NCBI RefSeq assembly: GCF_024346375.1
Contig: NZ_JAGQCV010000002.1
Location: 186,001 to 250,000, forward strand
Length of the DNA stretch: 64,000 nucleotides
Direction of reading: 5' to 3'
Origin: Synechococcus sp. ATX 2A4
Lineage (GTDB): Bacteria; Cyanobacteriota; Cyanobacteriia; PCC-6307; Cyanobiaceae
A model generated the notes under the pieces. It was given only the letters and a program-made list of their open reading frames with translations, was not told where the DNA came from and searched no databases. A program made the translations under genes and the position numbers. Each line of letters starts with the position of its first letter. Position 1 is the first letter of the stretch. This document shows, piece by piece, positions 7,293 to 16,153 of this stretch.

Positions 7293-8875
7293 AGGGTTTC
7301 CTCCAGTTCAAGGCGGGCCATCACCGGAGCCGGTTCGGGCAGGGGCGTGCCCGCCACCAGGCCTCCCCAACACAACCGTTCGCTCCAGGGCGCGCTTGCA
7401 AGGGTGCCGCTGGCAGCCTGCTCGGGCACGCCGCTGGCCAAGGGAGCCTGCGCCAGCTGCGCCAGCATGCGCTCGGCCAGATCGGGCAGCAGCGGGGCGA
7501 TCAGCAGCGCCACGATCCGGGCGGCCTCCAGCACGGCGTAGAGATCATCCGCCACCTGCTCCACTCCCTCCTGACGCTTCATGCGGCTCCAGGGGGCTTG
7601 CTCGTTGAGATAGCCGTTGGCGGCCACGGCCAGCTGCAGGGCCGCCTCCGCACCCGCACGAAAATCGAGCCGTTCCAGTGCCGCCAGCACCCTCTGAGTG
7701 GCGTCCGCGCTCGCCAGGGCCAACGGATGCTGATCGGTGACGGCGCTGCTCACCGGCGGCACGGCCTCGGCGAACCAGCGCCGTGCCATCGAGGACGTGC
7801 GGTTGAGCAGGTTGCCGATCGTGTTGGCCAGGTCGTTGTTGACCAGGTCGGTGAAGCGCTGCTGCTGAAAGTCGCCGTCGTCGCCGAAGCCGATGTCCCG
7901 CAGCAGATACCAGCGCACCGCATCGGGCCCGCAGCGCTCCAGCAGGGTGGCGGGGTCGAGCACGTTGCCCAGCGACTTGCCCATCTTCTGCCCTTCGCGG
8001 GTGAGAAAGCCGTGGCCGAACACCCGCTCCGGCAGCGGCAGGCCGGCCGACAGCAACATCGCCGGCCAGTAGACGGCATGAAAACGCAGGATGTCCTTGC
8101 CGATCACATGCACTGACGCCGGCCAGCCCCGCTCGCTCAGCAGCTCGAGATCGGGCGCATCGCCTGGTTCCAGCAGGGCGGTGAGGTAGCCGAGCAGTGC
8201 GTCGAACCACACATAGAAGGTCTGCGGTTCGTGGCCCGGCACCGGCAGGCCCCAGGGCACATTCAGGCGGGAGATCGAGAAATCGCGCAGGCCCTGCTGC
8301 ACGAAGTTCTCCACTTCCTTCTGGCGGCCGGGTGGCGAGATGAAGCCTGGGCGGCGGATCAGCTCCTCGATCGGCTGCTGATAGCGCGAGAGCCGGAAGA
8401 AGAGGTTGATCTCGTCGCGCCACTCCAGCGGGCGGTGGTGAATGCCGCAGTTGGGGGCATCGGCGCCGGCGGCCTCCTCCTTGAATTCCTCGCAGGCCAC
8501 GCAATACCAGCCCTGCTGGCGTCCCTCCACCACGTCGCCCGCGGCCTCGACCCGCCTGAAGAACTGGTGTACCAGCTGGCGGTGGCGTGGATCGGTGGTG
8601 CGGATGAAGCGGTCGTTGCTGATCTCCCAGGCCTGCCACAGCTCCCGGTACTGGGCGCTGACGCGGTCGCAATGGGCCTGGGGGGTGAGCCCGGCCTGCT
8701 CGGCGGTGCGCTGGATCTTCAGGCCATGCTCGTCGCAGCCGGTGATGAAGACCACCCGTTCCCCCTTCAAGCGCTGGAAGCGGGCCAGGGCGTCACAGGC
8801 CAGGGTGGTGTAAGCGCTGCCGAGGTGCGGCTTGTCGTTGACGTAGTAGAGGGGGGTGGTGAGCGTGTAGGTCAT
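7289..8875 (-). CDS. metG: Methionyl-tRNA synthetase
   Basis: This class I synthetase charges tRNA-Met. ATG 8875 starts the protein MTYTLTTPLYYVNDKPHLGS, whose HLGS (17-20) is the HIGH signature; the frame extends further upstream, but that part is not conserved-looking. The Cys/His segment (YCVACEEF ... NCGIHHRPLEW) lies in the connective domain, and GQKMGKSLGN is the KMSKS loop. The 528-aa length fits the short bacterial form without the C-terminal EMAP-like dimerisation domain. lptC follows with a 4-nt overlap. Confidence 0.96.
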   Translation of the reverse strand: MTYTLTTPLYYVNDKPHLGSAYTTLACDALARFQRLKGERVVFITGCDEHGLKIQRTAEQAGLTPQAHCDRVSAQYRELWQAWEISNDRFIRTTDPRHRQLVHQFFRRVEAAGDVVEGRQQGWYCVACEEFKEEAAGADAPNCGIHHRPLEWRDEINLFFRLSRYQQPIEELIRRPGFISPPGRQKEVENFVQQGLRDFSISRLNVPWGLPVPGHEPQTFYVWFDALLGYLTALLEPGDAPDLELLSERGWPASVHVIGKDILRFHAVYWPAMLLSAGLPLPERVFGHGFLTREGQKMGKSLGNVLDPATLLERCGPDAVRWYLLRDIGFGDDGDFQQQRFTDLVNNDLANTIGNLLNRTSSMARRWFAEAVPPVSSAVTDQHPLALASADATQRVLAALERLDFRAGAEAALQLAVAANGYLNEQAPWSRMKRQEGVEQVADDLYAVLEAARIVALLIAPLLPDLAERMLAQLAQAPLASGVPEQAASGTLASAPWSERLCWGGLVAGTPLPEPAPVMARLELEETL

Positions 8876-9079
8876 TCGGCGGGGATCAAGGGCTCGCTGG
8901 CCCGCCAAAGCGGCCCTGCGCCGGCGACGGATCCTACCGAGCGCCTCCTGGCACGGCGTTTCGGCACGTGGCCCCTCCACAACACCTTGAACGCACTCTG
9001 ACAACCTTTCCCCACCACCTGCTGCGCCGCCGATGGCCCTGCTTCTGCGTGACTGCCTCTCGCTGAACGGTTGCTCCTG

Positions 9080-10888
9080 ATGGGCGCCACTGAGGAACGG
9101 GCCCAGGTGGTGATCTGGGGGGGTGGCAGCGGCGGTGTGGCGGCGGCGCTACAGGCAGCCCGTGCCGGCGCCGACACCCTGCTGCTCACCCCCGGCGGCT
9201 GGCTGGGGGGAATGGTGAGCGCCGCCGGGGTTTGCGCGCCCGATGGCAATGAGCTCTCCCCCTGGCAGACGGGCCTCTGGGGGGCGCTGCTGCGGGCGTT
9301 GCAACAGGCGGAAACCGAAGGGCTCGATCACAACTGGGTGAGTTGCTTCGGCTGGCGGCCGGCCACGGCCGAGGGGATCCTGCGGGGCTGGGTGGCGGTA
9401 GAACCGCGGCTCCGCTGGTGGCCGTGCTGCCTGCTGCGCGGGGTGCGGCGCCAGGGCCGGCGGGTCACCGCCGTGGAAGTCGAGCGGCAGCAGCAATCCC
9501 TGCAGATCGCTCTGGACGTGCTGATCGATGGCAGCGACCGGGGAGATCTGCTGCCCCTGGCGGCGGTGCCGTTCCGCTGCGGCTGGGAGCCCCGCGAGCA
9601 GTGGGGGGAACCCAGCGCACCCCTGCAGCAACAGCTGGACCAAGACCCCTTTTTCCAGCGACAGCCGGTGCAGTCACCCACCTGGGTGGTGCTGGGCCAG
9701 CTCGGCGATGGCGCCTGCCCCACCGGCCGGCCGCCGGCCCCTCCCTTTGAGCGCTCCACGGAAGCCCACGGGCTGTGGCGCACGCTCACCTATGGCCGGC
9801 TGCCGGGCGGGCTGGTGATGCTGAACTGGCCCTTGCACGGCAACGACTGGCACGACGGCCTGGGGCGTGCCTTCAGCGATGAGCCCCAGCAGCAGCTGGC
9901 GCTGCAGGCGGAGATGCGCGCGCACAGCACGGCGTTTGCGGCAGCCCTGGGCGAAGCCAGTGACGGCTGGTTGCAGGCGGCGGCGGTCTTCCCGGAGGCG
10001 CCGGCTGCGGCGTTGCTCGAGGGCTCCTCGGCCCTGGCCCTGATGCCTTACTGGCGCGAGGGCCGCCGCCTGCACGGTCTGGCCACCGTCACCGAGGGGG
10101 ATCTGCTGCCCCAGGTCTGCGCCGCTGGGGCCCCCGAGGCCCGCCTGGCCCCACTGGCCGCCGGCCGAGACGGGACGATCAACGCCATCGCCGTGGGCAA
10201 TTACCCCAACGATCACCACTACCCCGGCCCCGATTGGCCGCTGGCCCCGAAGAGCTGTCGCTGGGGCGGGCGCTGGAGCGGCACCCCCTTCACGATTCCC
10301 TACGGCGCGCTGGTGTGCGCCGACCTCGACAACCTGCTGGCTGCCGACAAATCCTTCAGCACCAGTCACATGGCCAACGGCGCCACCCGGCTGCAGCCGC
10401 TGATTCTCAACATCGGCCAGGCGGCGGGGGCAGCCGCCGCTCTCTGCGTGGCCCACGCTCTGCTGCCGGCCGAGCTGCCGGTGCGAGCTCTGCAGGAGGC
10501 CCTGATCAACGACCCGCTCGCTCCCGCCGGGCCGCTGCCCCTGTGGGACACCCCCTGGCACCACCCCGAATGGCGCCAGCGCCAGCACGCGGCGCTGGCT
10601 GCGCCCGAACGCCTGTCGCTGGGCGGCGAGCTGCTCGGCGTCGCGCCGCCGGATCCCGGTGTTGCCCCGGCGGAGCCCCATGAACGCCTGTTCCAGGGGC
10701 TGCTGCAGAGCGATGGCAGTGGCGGCTTTCTGCTGGACACCGCCGAGCGCCGCTGGCCCGTGATCACGCTGGAGCCCGGTCTGCACCACTGGCTGGCTGC
10801 TATCGAGCGGCCGCGTCCGGTGCAACTGATCGGCTGCGCCAATCCCTGGGGGCCCTGGCTGCGGCTGTCGCGCCTGGCCGCAGGCTGA
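9080..10888 (+). CDS. FAD-dependent oxidoreductase of unknown substrate
   Basis: The 602-aa flavoprotein has an N-terminal Rossmann motif IWGGGSGGVAAALQAARAG and a following GGWLGGMVSAAG block, both typical of the FAD_oxidored family. Conserved FAD-contacting segments reappear late (DNLLAADKSFSTSHMANG and RLQPLILNIGQAAGAAAAL, ~430-460). No signal peptide or membrane helix is visible, so it is probably cytosolic. The substrate cannot be inferred. ATG 9080 is preferred over the in-frame TTG at 9071. It stands alone: metG is divergent and the RNase gene is convergent. Confidence 0.82.
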   Translation: MGATEERAQVVIWGGGSGGVAAALQAARAGADTLLLTPGGWLGGMVSAAGVCAPDGNELSPWQTGLWGALLRALQQAETEGLDHNWVSCFGWRPATAEGILRGWVAVEPRLRWWPCCLLRGVRRQGRRVTAVEVERQQQSLQIALDVLIDGSDRGDLLPLAAVPFRCGWEPREQWGEPSAPLQQQLDQDPFFQRQPVQSPTWVVLGQLGDGACPTGRPPAPPFERSTEAHGLWRTLTYGRLPGGLVMLNWPLHGNDWHDGLGRAFSDEPQQQLALQAEMRAHSTAFAAALGEASDGWLQAAAVFPEAPAAALLEGSSALALMPYWREGRRLHGLATVTEGDLLPQVCAAGAPEARLAPLAAGRDGTINAIAVGNYPNDHHYPGPDWPLAPKSCRWGGRWSGTPFTIPYGALVCADLDNLLAADKSFSTSHMANGATRLQPLILNIGQAAGAAAALCVAHALLPAELPVRALQEALINDPLAPAGPLPLWDTPWHHPEWRQRQHAALAAPERLSLGGELLGVAPPDPGVAPAEPHERLFQGLLQSDGSGGFLLDTAERRWPVITLEPGLHHWLAAIERPRPVQLIGCANPWGPWLRLSRLAAG

Positions 10889-10904
10889 AACGGGAGCTGT
10901 CATT

Positions 10905-10940
10905 GAGGCCAAAGCGAACGCTGAGGCCAGAGCCAACGTT
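10905..10940. repeat. Two tandem copies of an 18-bp unit at a gene end
   Basis: The units 10905-10922 and 10923-10940 share GAGGCCA-AGC-AACG and differ at a few positions. They lie 16 bp after the FAD oxidoreductase stop and 11 bp before the stop of the convergent RNase gene. Confidence 0.7.
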
Positions 10941-10951
10941 GCCAGAGCGTT

Positions 10952-13024
10952 TCAGCGCGCTTCCAGGCGCAGCAGATCAGACAGCGAATCCACCATCTGC
11001 ACCTGCACGGCCAGGAGGGTGCCGGGTTCTGCCGCGGCGGGGCAGCGGGCGGCCACGTCCAGCGCCAGCGCTTCGAGATGCACCAGGCCCAGCCGGTCCT
11101 GCTCCCGCAGCCAGCGCAGGAACACCCCCTCCAAGCGCTCGTCGGGGTGCTGCTCAAACCACACCTGCTGCCAGTGGCGCTGGTCTTCGCGGCTGATCTG
11201 CACCCCTTCCCGCAGGGCCGGATCGAGTTGATCGAGCAGGGCGCCCAGCTCAGCTCCGTCCAGGGGCGGCAGCTGTTGCTGATGGGCCGCCAACTGGCGT
11301 TGCACCAGCAGATCTGCGTAGCGCCGGATCGGAGAGGTGGCCTGCACGTAGGCGCTGAGCCCGAGGCTGAAGTGGTGGCTGGGCTGCACGCCGGTGACGC
11401 CCCGCGTCAGGCAGCGGCGCAGGGCCATGTGCCGCACCGGACCTGGGGGCAGGGCCTCCAGCTGGGCGGCGGGTGGCAGTTCGGCGCTGGGCTGGCCCCG
11501 GTAGGGCAAGGCCAGACCCTCGCCCACGCCATAGGCGGCGATCACGGCGCCATTGAGAATCATCGCTTCGGCCACCAGCGCCCGGGCCGGGGTCGGGTCG
11601 GTGATTTCCACGGTTGTCTGGCCGCCCACCGCGCGGATGCGTCCCTCCGGTTGCTCCATCTGCAGCGCGCCCTGGGCCACGCGCCAACGGCGACGCCGCT
11701 CCAACAGGGCGTCGATGCTGGCCAGATCCGGCTCCTCCTTCGGGGCCAGCTCGATCAGGGCATCGCCGTCGGCGTAGGAGAGGCGATAGGTGGGCAGCAC
11801 CCAGCTGCGCACGATCTCGACGGCAGCCACCGCCCCATCGGCGTCCAGCTCGATCGCCGTGCTCCAGGCGGGGCAGCGCTGGCCCTGCCGCAGGCTGAAG
11901 GGGCCGGTGGCCAGCGGAAACGGAAACATCGGCACCACCCGGTCGGCCAGGTACAGGCTGGAAGCTCGGCGCCGTGCCTCCAGATCCAGGGGCGATTCCG
12001 CCGGCACCAGCCGCCCGGGATCGGCGATGTGCACCCAAAGACGCTGACGGCCTTCGGCCAGCTGCTCAAGGGAGAGGGCGTCGTCGATCTCCTGGGTGTC
12101 GGGATCATCGAGGGTGTAGGTGCGCAGGCCGGTGAGGTCGCGGCGCTCGTCGTCGCCCGGTTGGGGAGCAGCGGCGGCGGCGATCAACCGCTCGGCTTCG
12201 GCCAGCAGCTCGGGCGCGAAACCCTGGTCCCACACCGTGCGCTGCAGCGAGGGCAGCCCGTGGGGCTCCCACTGGCCCAGATCCACCAGCAGGCGACGCA
12301 CCGCCCCCGGCTCCGCACTGCAGTGGGCGCTGTGCAGCGCCTGGCGCAGGGCCACTGGCAAGGGCGTGGTGGTATCCCCTGCAGCCAGAGTCAGCAGGTG
12401 GTCGAGTTGAGCCCGGGCCTGGGCGTCAAGGCTGCTCGGATCGAGCGGCTGGCGTTGCTGCAGCAAGGACTGCCAGTGTTGCTCACGCAACCGAGCCAGG
12501 CGTTCGAGGTGCCGCTCGCGGCGCAGCTGGCGCAGATCCCGCAGCGTGCGGGGCTGAACCGCGCCGTGGCGCCAGCGAAAAAAGTGCTGCTCCGGCTGCT
12601 GGAGGGCCAGCCAACAGGCCGCTCGGGCCGCTGGCGCGTCGGCAGGCGCCACCAGAGCCACGAGCTCCTCCAGTGGCATCACCCCAGGAACCCCGGCAGC
12701 AGCCCCTCCCGAAGGGGACGCTGCTGCTGGCGCCGACGGCTCAGTGAGCAGCAACCAGGCGGCTGCCAGATCGCGGCAGGAGGGTTGGTGATGCTGTAGC
12801 ACCGCTGCCGTGAGCCCCCAGGGGGGAGCCAGCAGAGAAGCAGGCGGGTCAAAGGCGCCAGGCAAGGATGCCAGGGCGTCAAGCTCCCGCAGCGGCACCA
12901 GTTGGCGCCTGGCCTCAAACCCGACCCGCAGGGCGGCTTTGCTGCCCGACAGGGTGTCGATCACGGCAAGCTCAGGCCCCCGGGAGCCGTTCAGACCGAC
13001 CAGGTCGCCGGGCTGAAACACCAA
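10952..13024 (-). CDS. RNase II/R-family 3'-5' exoribonuclease
   Basis: This processive RNB-domain ribonuclease (690 aa) degrades RNA from the 3' end. The catalytic RNB domain begins near residue 300. The acidic metal-binding motif DDPDTQEIDDALSLE and WVHIADPGRLVP are intact, as is the later signature YVQATSPIRRYADLLVQRQL. The N-terminal ~250 residues are Ala/Gln-rich and less conserved, beginning with a small beta-rich segment (MVFQPGDLVGLNGSRG). The gene starts 7 nt after rpsR, linking RNA decay to ribosomal protein synthesis. Whether it is closer to RNase II or RNase R needs an alignment. Confidence 0.9.
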   Translation of the reverse strand: MVFQPGDLVGLNGSRGPELAVIDTLSGSKAALRVGFEARRQLVPLRELDALASLPGAFDPPASLLAPPWGLTAAVLQHHQPSCRDLAAAWLLLTEPSAPAAASPSGGAAAGVPGVMPLEELVALVAPADAPAARAACWLALQQPEQHFFRWRHGAVQPRTLRDLRQLRRERHLERLARLREQHWQSLLQQRQPLDPSSLDAQARAQLDHLLTLAAGDTTTPLPVALRQALHSAHCSAEPGAVRRLLVDLGQWEPHGLPSLQRTVWDQGFAPELLAEAERLIAAAAAPQPGDDERRDLTGLRTYTLDDPDTQEIDDALSLEQLAEGRQRLWVHIADPGRLVPAESPLDLEARRRASSLYLADRVVPMFPFPLATGPFSLRQGQRCPAWSTAIELDADGAVAAVEIVRSWVLPTYRLSYADGDALIELAPKEEPDLASIDALLERRRRWRVAQGALQMEQPEGRIRAVGGQTTVEITDPTPARALVAEAMILNGAVIAAYGVGEGLALPYRGQPSAELPPAAQLEALPPGPVRHMALRRCLTRGVTGVQPSHHFSLGLSAYVQATSPIRRYADLLVQRQLAAHQQQLPPLDGAELGALLDQLDPALREGVQISREDQRHWQQVWFEQHPDERLEGVFLRWLREQDRLGLVHLEALALDVAARCPAAAEPGTLLAVQVQMVDSLSDLLRLEAR

Positions 13025-13031
13025 GGGAAAC

Positions 13032-13253
13032 TCAGCCTTCGGGGTTCACGAAGGGAAGCAGCGCCAGGATGCGGGCACGCTTCACGGAGTTGGTGAGGTC
13101 GCGCTGCTGCTGGGCGGTGAGCCCAGTGAGCCGGCGCGGCAGGATCTTGCCGCGTTCGGTGATGAACTTCTTGAGCAGATCGACGTCTTTGTAGTCGATC
13201 GGATCGCCGGGCTTGATCGGTGAAAGACGCTTCTTGAAGAAGGAGCTGGACAT
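13032..13253 (-). CDS. rpsR: 30S ribosomal protein S18
   Basis: The 73-aa small-subunit protein binds the platform together with S6. The sequence has the standard S18 core ([20 protein letters not shown] and [14 protein letters not shown]) and the typical basic N-terminus. It is second in the operon rpmG-rpsR-RNase II. The 76-bp spacer before it contains a strong hairpin that could control its expression. Confidence 0.97.
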   Translation of the reverse strand: MSSSFFKKRLSPIKPGDPIDYKDVDLLKKFITERGKILPRRLTGLTAQQQRDLTNSVKRARILALLPFVNPEG

Positions 13254-13297
13254 GGGGAAGGGCAGAAAGGAAGAAGACGTGGGGAGAGCAAAAGCGG

Positions 13298-13327
13298 GAG
13301 GGCTGGCGGTAATGACCGCGAGCCCTC
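13298..13327 (-). promoter_or_regulatory. Hairpin between rpmG and rpsR (attenuator or r-protein leader candidate)
   Basis: On the minus strand, arms GAGGGCT and AGCCCTC (7 bp), one unpaired position on each side, and GCGGT/ACCGC (5 bp) enclose a 4-nt loop. It starts 2 nt after the rpmG stop and is followed by CCGCTTTTGC, a short U-tract. It could be an intrinsic attenuator that lowers rpsR-RNase expression, or a binding structure for a ribosomal protein. Confidence 0.6.
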
Positions 13328-13329
13328 AC

Positions 13330-13524
13330 TCACTTGATCTCCTTGTGGTTCGTGCTCTTGTTGCAGTGAGGGCAGAACTTCTTCAATTCGAGCCGTTCGG
13401 TGGTGTTGCGGCGGTTCTTCTGGGTGGTGTAACGAGACACACCAGGAGACCGCTTGGCGGGGTTGGACCGGCATTCGGTGCACTCAAGAGTGATCACGAG
13501 CCGGACGCCCTTGTTCTTTGCCAT
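13330..13524 (-). CDS. rpmG: 50S ribosomal protein L33
   Basis: This 64-aa large-subunit protein begins [18 protein letters not shown]. Four cysteines (C15, C18, C51, C54) form the zinc-ribbon (C+) version, with the characteristic [15 protein letters not shown] end. The start at 13524 is fixed by the conserved N-terminus. It is divergent from pheT, with 109 bp between start codons that must hold both promoters, and it leads the rpmG-rpsR-RNase operon. Confidence 0.97.
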   Translation of the reverse strand: MAKNKGVRLVITLECTECRSNPAKRSPGVSRYTTQKNRRNTTERLELKKFCPHCNKSTNHKEIK

Positions 13525-13633
13525 GGAAGGACGTGCGCCGCTGAAGCGAGGCGAGCTGACAGCTAAACAACATACTCTCCGGCCTGCACCGGGCCGGTCA
13601 TTAGGATCTCGGCGACTGGACGCCGTGGATTCG

Positions 13634-16132
13634 ATGCAGGTCTCGCTCCAATGGCTGCGGGAGCTGGTGGCCAGCTCCATCACCGCCGCCGAATTGGCCG
13701 AGCGTCTATCGATGGCCGGCTTTGAAGTCGAGGCGATCGAGGATCTCGCCGCCCGCGCCGCTGGCGTGGTGGTGGGCTATGTGGAGGAACGCACGCCCCA
13801 TCCCAACGCCGACAAACTGAGCATCTGCCGGGTCCGTGTCGCGGCAGGTGCTGGCGACGACCTGCTGCAGATTGTCTGCGGCGCCCCCAATGTGCGAGCC
13901 GGAATCCATGTGCCCGTGGCTCTGGTGGGCGCGCACCTGCCGGCGGTGGATCTCACCATCAAGCCGGCCGAGCTGCGCGGTGTGGCCAGCAGCGGCATGA
14001 TCTGCTCGCTGCGGGAACTGGGCCTGCCAGAGAGCAGCGATGGCATCGCCATGCTCGACGATCTGCTGAGCGACGTGCCGCCGCTTGGCACTCCGGTGGG
14101 ACCCAGCCTCGGTCTGGACGACCAGGTGCTGGAGCTGGCGATCACGGCCAACCGACCCGATGGCCTCTCGATGCAGGGCATCGCCCGCGAGGTGGCGGCC
14201 CTCACCGGCGCACCACTCACGCTCACTGCGGCGGCTCCGGAGGTGCCCGCCGTGCCGTTGCCGGTGGCAGCCGCTGACGGCGCCGCGATCGAGGCCGGTG
14301 GGCTCTACAGCCTCACCGCCATCACCGGCGTGCAGGTCGCGCCCTCACCGGAGTGGCTGCAGCAACGGCTGGAGCGGGCCGGCTTGCGGGCGATCAACAA
14401 CGTGGTCGATGTCACCAATTTGGTGATGCTGGAATTCGGGCAGCCGCTGCATGCCTTCGACAGCGAGCGGCTGGTCCTGCTGGGCCCGCCTGGCACCGCC
14501 ACCGCCGATCCCGGCGCCATCGGTGTGCGTCAGGCAGGGGATGGCGAGGCCTTTGAGGCGCTCGATGGCGGCAGCTACCTCCTGAGCCCGGAAGCCCTGC
14601 TGATCACCTACGCCAACCGGCCAGTGGCCCTGGCGGGGGTGATCGGTGGAAGCAACGCGTCGGTGCACCCCGGCACCGGCGCCATCTGGCTGGAAGCGGC
14701 CGTGTTTGCGCCCCAGGCGGTGCGCCGTAGCGCCCGCAGCGTGGGCCTGCGCACCGACGCCAGCCTTCGCTTCGAGAAGGGCCTGCCCCGCGAGGTCACC
14801 CTGGCGGCGGCCGATCGTGCCGCTGCTTTGTTGGTGGAACTGGCCGGCGGGGAGATCCAGGGACGCTGGCTGCACCAGGTGCCCGTGGATCCCCGCCCAC
14901 CGCTGGCCTTGCGCCGCGATGCCTTGCACCAACTGCTGGGTCCGGTGCTCGTTGATGGTGTGGCGGACGACCTGGCCGATGCACGGATCACGGCCACCCT
15001 GGAGGCCCTGGGCTGCCGGCTGGAGGAGTGCGAGGCGGGCTGGTGGGTCACTGTGCCGCCGTCGCGGGCGATGGATCTGCAGCGGGAAGTGGACCTGATC
15101 GAGGAGGTGGCCCGCCTGGTGGGCTACGACCACTTCGCCAGCCACCTGCCGGATCCGATCTGCCCTGGTGGCCTGGAGCCCGCCCAGAAGGCCGAGCGCC
15201 TGTTGCGCCGCGGCCTCAGTGCTACCGGATTGCAAGAATGCTGCTCGTTGTCGCTTGGGCCGGCCCACGCACCGGTGAGCGGTGACAGCGGGCAGGCGGG
15301 CGCCGAGCGGGTGGCACTGGCCAATCCGCTGCTTGCGGAATACGGCCACCTGCGCGATTCCCTGATCGATGACCTGCTGCTGGCGGCACGCCGCAACCTG
15401 CAGGCCTCCCAGCCGGGCTTCTGGGCCTTTGAGATCGGCCATGTGTTCCGTACCGCTGGCGATGCCGCGGTCACCGACGTGATCAGCGAGGCGAAGCTGG
15501 CGGGGGTGATCTGCGGCGAACGGCGCTCCGAGCTGTGGAGCAGCGCTGGCAAGACCCGGCCGCTCGGGTACTACGAGGCGCGCGGCGTGTTGCAGCAGGC
15601 CCTCGGCCAGCTGTCCGTGGGCTGCGACGACCGCCCCTTGCAGGGCCATCCGCTGCTGCACCCCGGCCGTGCGGCGGAGCTGGTGCTTGAAGGCCGGGCG
15701 CTGGGCTGGTTTGGCCAGCTGCACCCGGCCCAGGCCGAAGCCCTCGACCTGCCGGAAGCGACCCATGTGTTCGAGCTGATGTTGCAGCCGTTGCTGGGCG
15801 CGGCCACCCGCAGCAACCGCTGGCAACCCAGCTTCAGCCCCTATCCCACCGTGCCCGCCTCCGAACGCGACCTGGCCGTGGTGATCCCTGCCAGTGTCAC
15901 GGCCGCCCAGCTGCTCACGGTGATGCGCAAGGCAGGCCGGCCCCTGCTGGAGTCGGCGGAGCTGATCGACCGCTACGCCGGCAGCCAGGTGGCGGAGGGC
16001 GCCGCCAGCCAGGCTTTCCGCCTGCGCTATCGCGATGCGCGCCGAACACTCACCGAAGCGGAGGTGGAGCAGGCCCATGCGGCCGTCCGACAGGCCGTCG
16101 AGAAGCAGTTCGGCGCCCAGCTGCGTGCCTGA
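13634..16132 (+). CDS. pheT: Phenylalanyl-tRNA synthetase beta subunit
   Basis: PheT pairs with PheS (not in this window) to charge tRNA-Phe. The 832-aa protein has the expected order: N-terminal B1/B2 with an EMAP-like tRNA-binding domain (~40-150, with [13 protein letters not shown]), the B3/B4 editing domain (~205-385, with [20 protein letters not shown]), B5 (~400-480), the catalytic-like core, and the C-terminal FDX-ACB anticodon-binding domain (~735-832, with [18 protein letters not shown]). ATG 13634 begins the conserved [12 protein letters not shown]. The open frame extends upstream across the rpmG start and is not coding there. Confidence 0.96.
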   Translation: MQVSLQWLRELVASSITAAELAERLSMAGFEVEAIEDLAARAAGVVVGYVEERTPHPNADKLSICRVRVAAGAGDDLLQIVCGAPNVRAGIHVPVALVGAHLPAVDLTIKPAELRGVASSGMICSLRELGLPESSDGIAMLDDLLSDVPPLGTPVGPSLGLDDQVLELAITANRPDGLSMQGIAREVAALTGAPLTLTAAAPEVPAVPLPVAAADGAAIEAGGLYSLTAITGVQVAPSPEWLQQRLERAGLRAINNVVDVTNLVMLEFGQPLHAFDSERLVLLGPPGTATADPGAIGVRQAGDGEAFEALDGGSYLLSPEALLITYANRPVALAGVIGGSNASVHPGTGAIWLEAAVFAPQAVRRSARSVGLRTDASLRFEKGLPREVTLAAADRAAALLVELAGGEIQGRWLHQVPVDPRPPLALRRDALHQLLGPVLVDGVADDLADARITATLEALGCRLEECEAGWWVTVPPSRAMDLQREVDLIEEVARLVGYDHFASHLPDPICPGGLEPAQKAERLLRRGLSATGLQECCSLSLGPAHAPVSGDSGQAGAERVALANPLLAEYGHLRDSLIDDLLLAARRNLQASQPGFWAFEIGHVFRTAGDAAVTDVISEAKLAGVICGERRSELWSSAGKTRPLGYYEARGVLQQALGQLSVGCDDRPLQGHPLLHPGRAAELVLEGRALGWFGQLHPAQAEALDLPEATHVFELMLQPLLGAATRSNRWQPSFSPYPTVPASERDLAVVIPASVTAAQLLTVMRKAGRPLLESAELIDRYAGSQVAEGAASQAFRLRYRDARRTLTEAEVEQAHAAVRQAVEKQFGAQLRA

Positions 16133-16153
16133 CGCTGAGCGCTGGGCCTGTCT

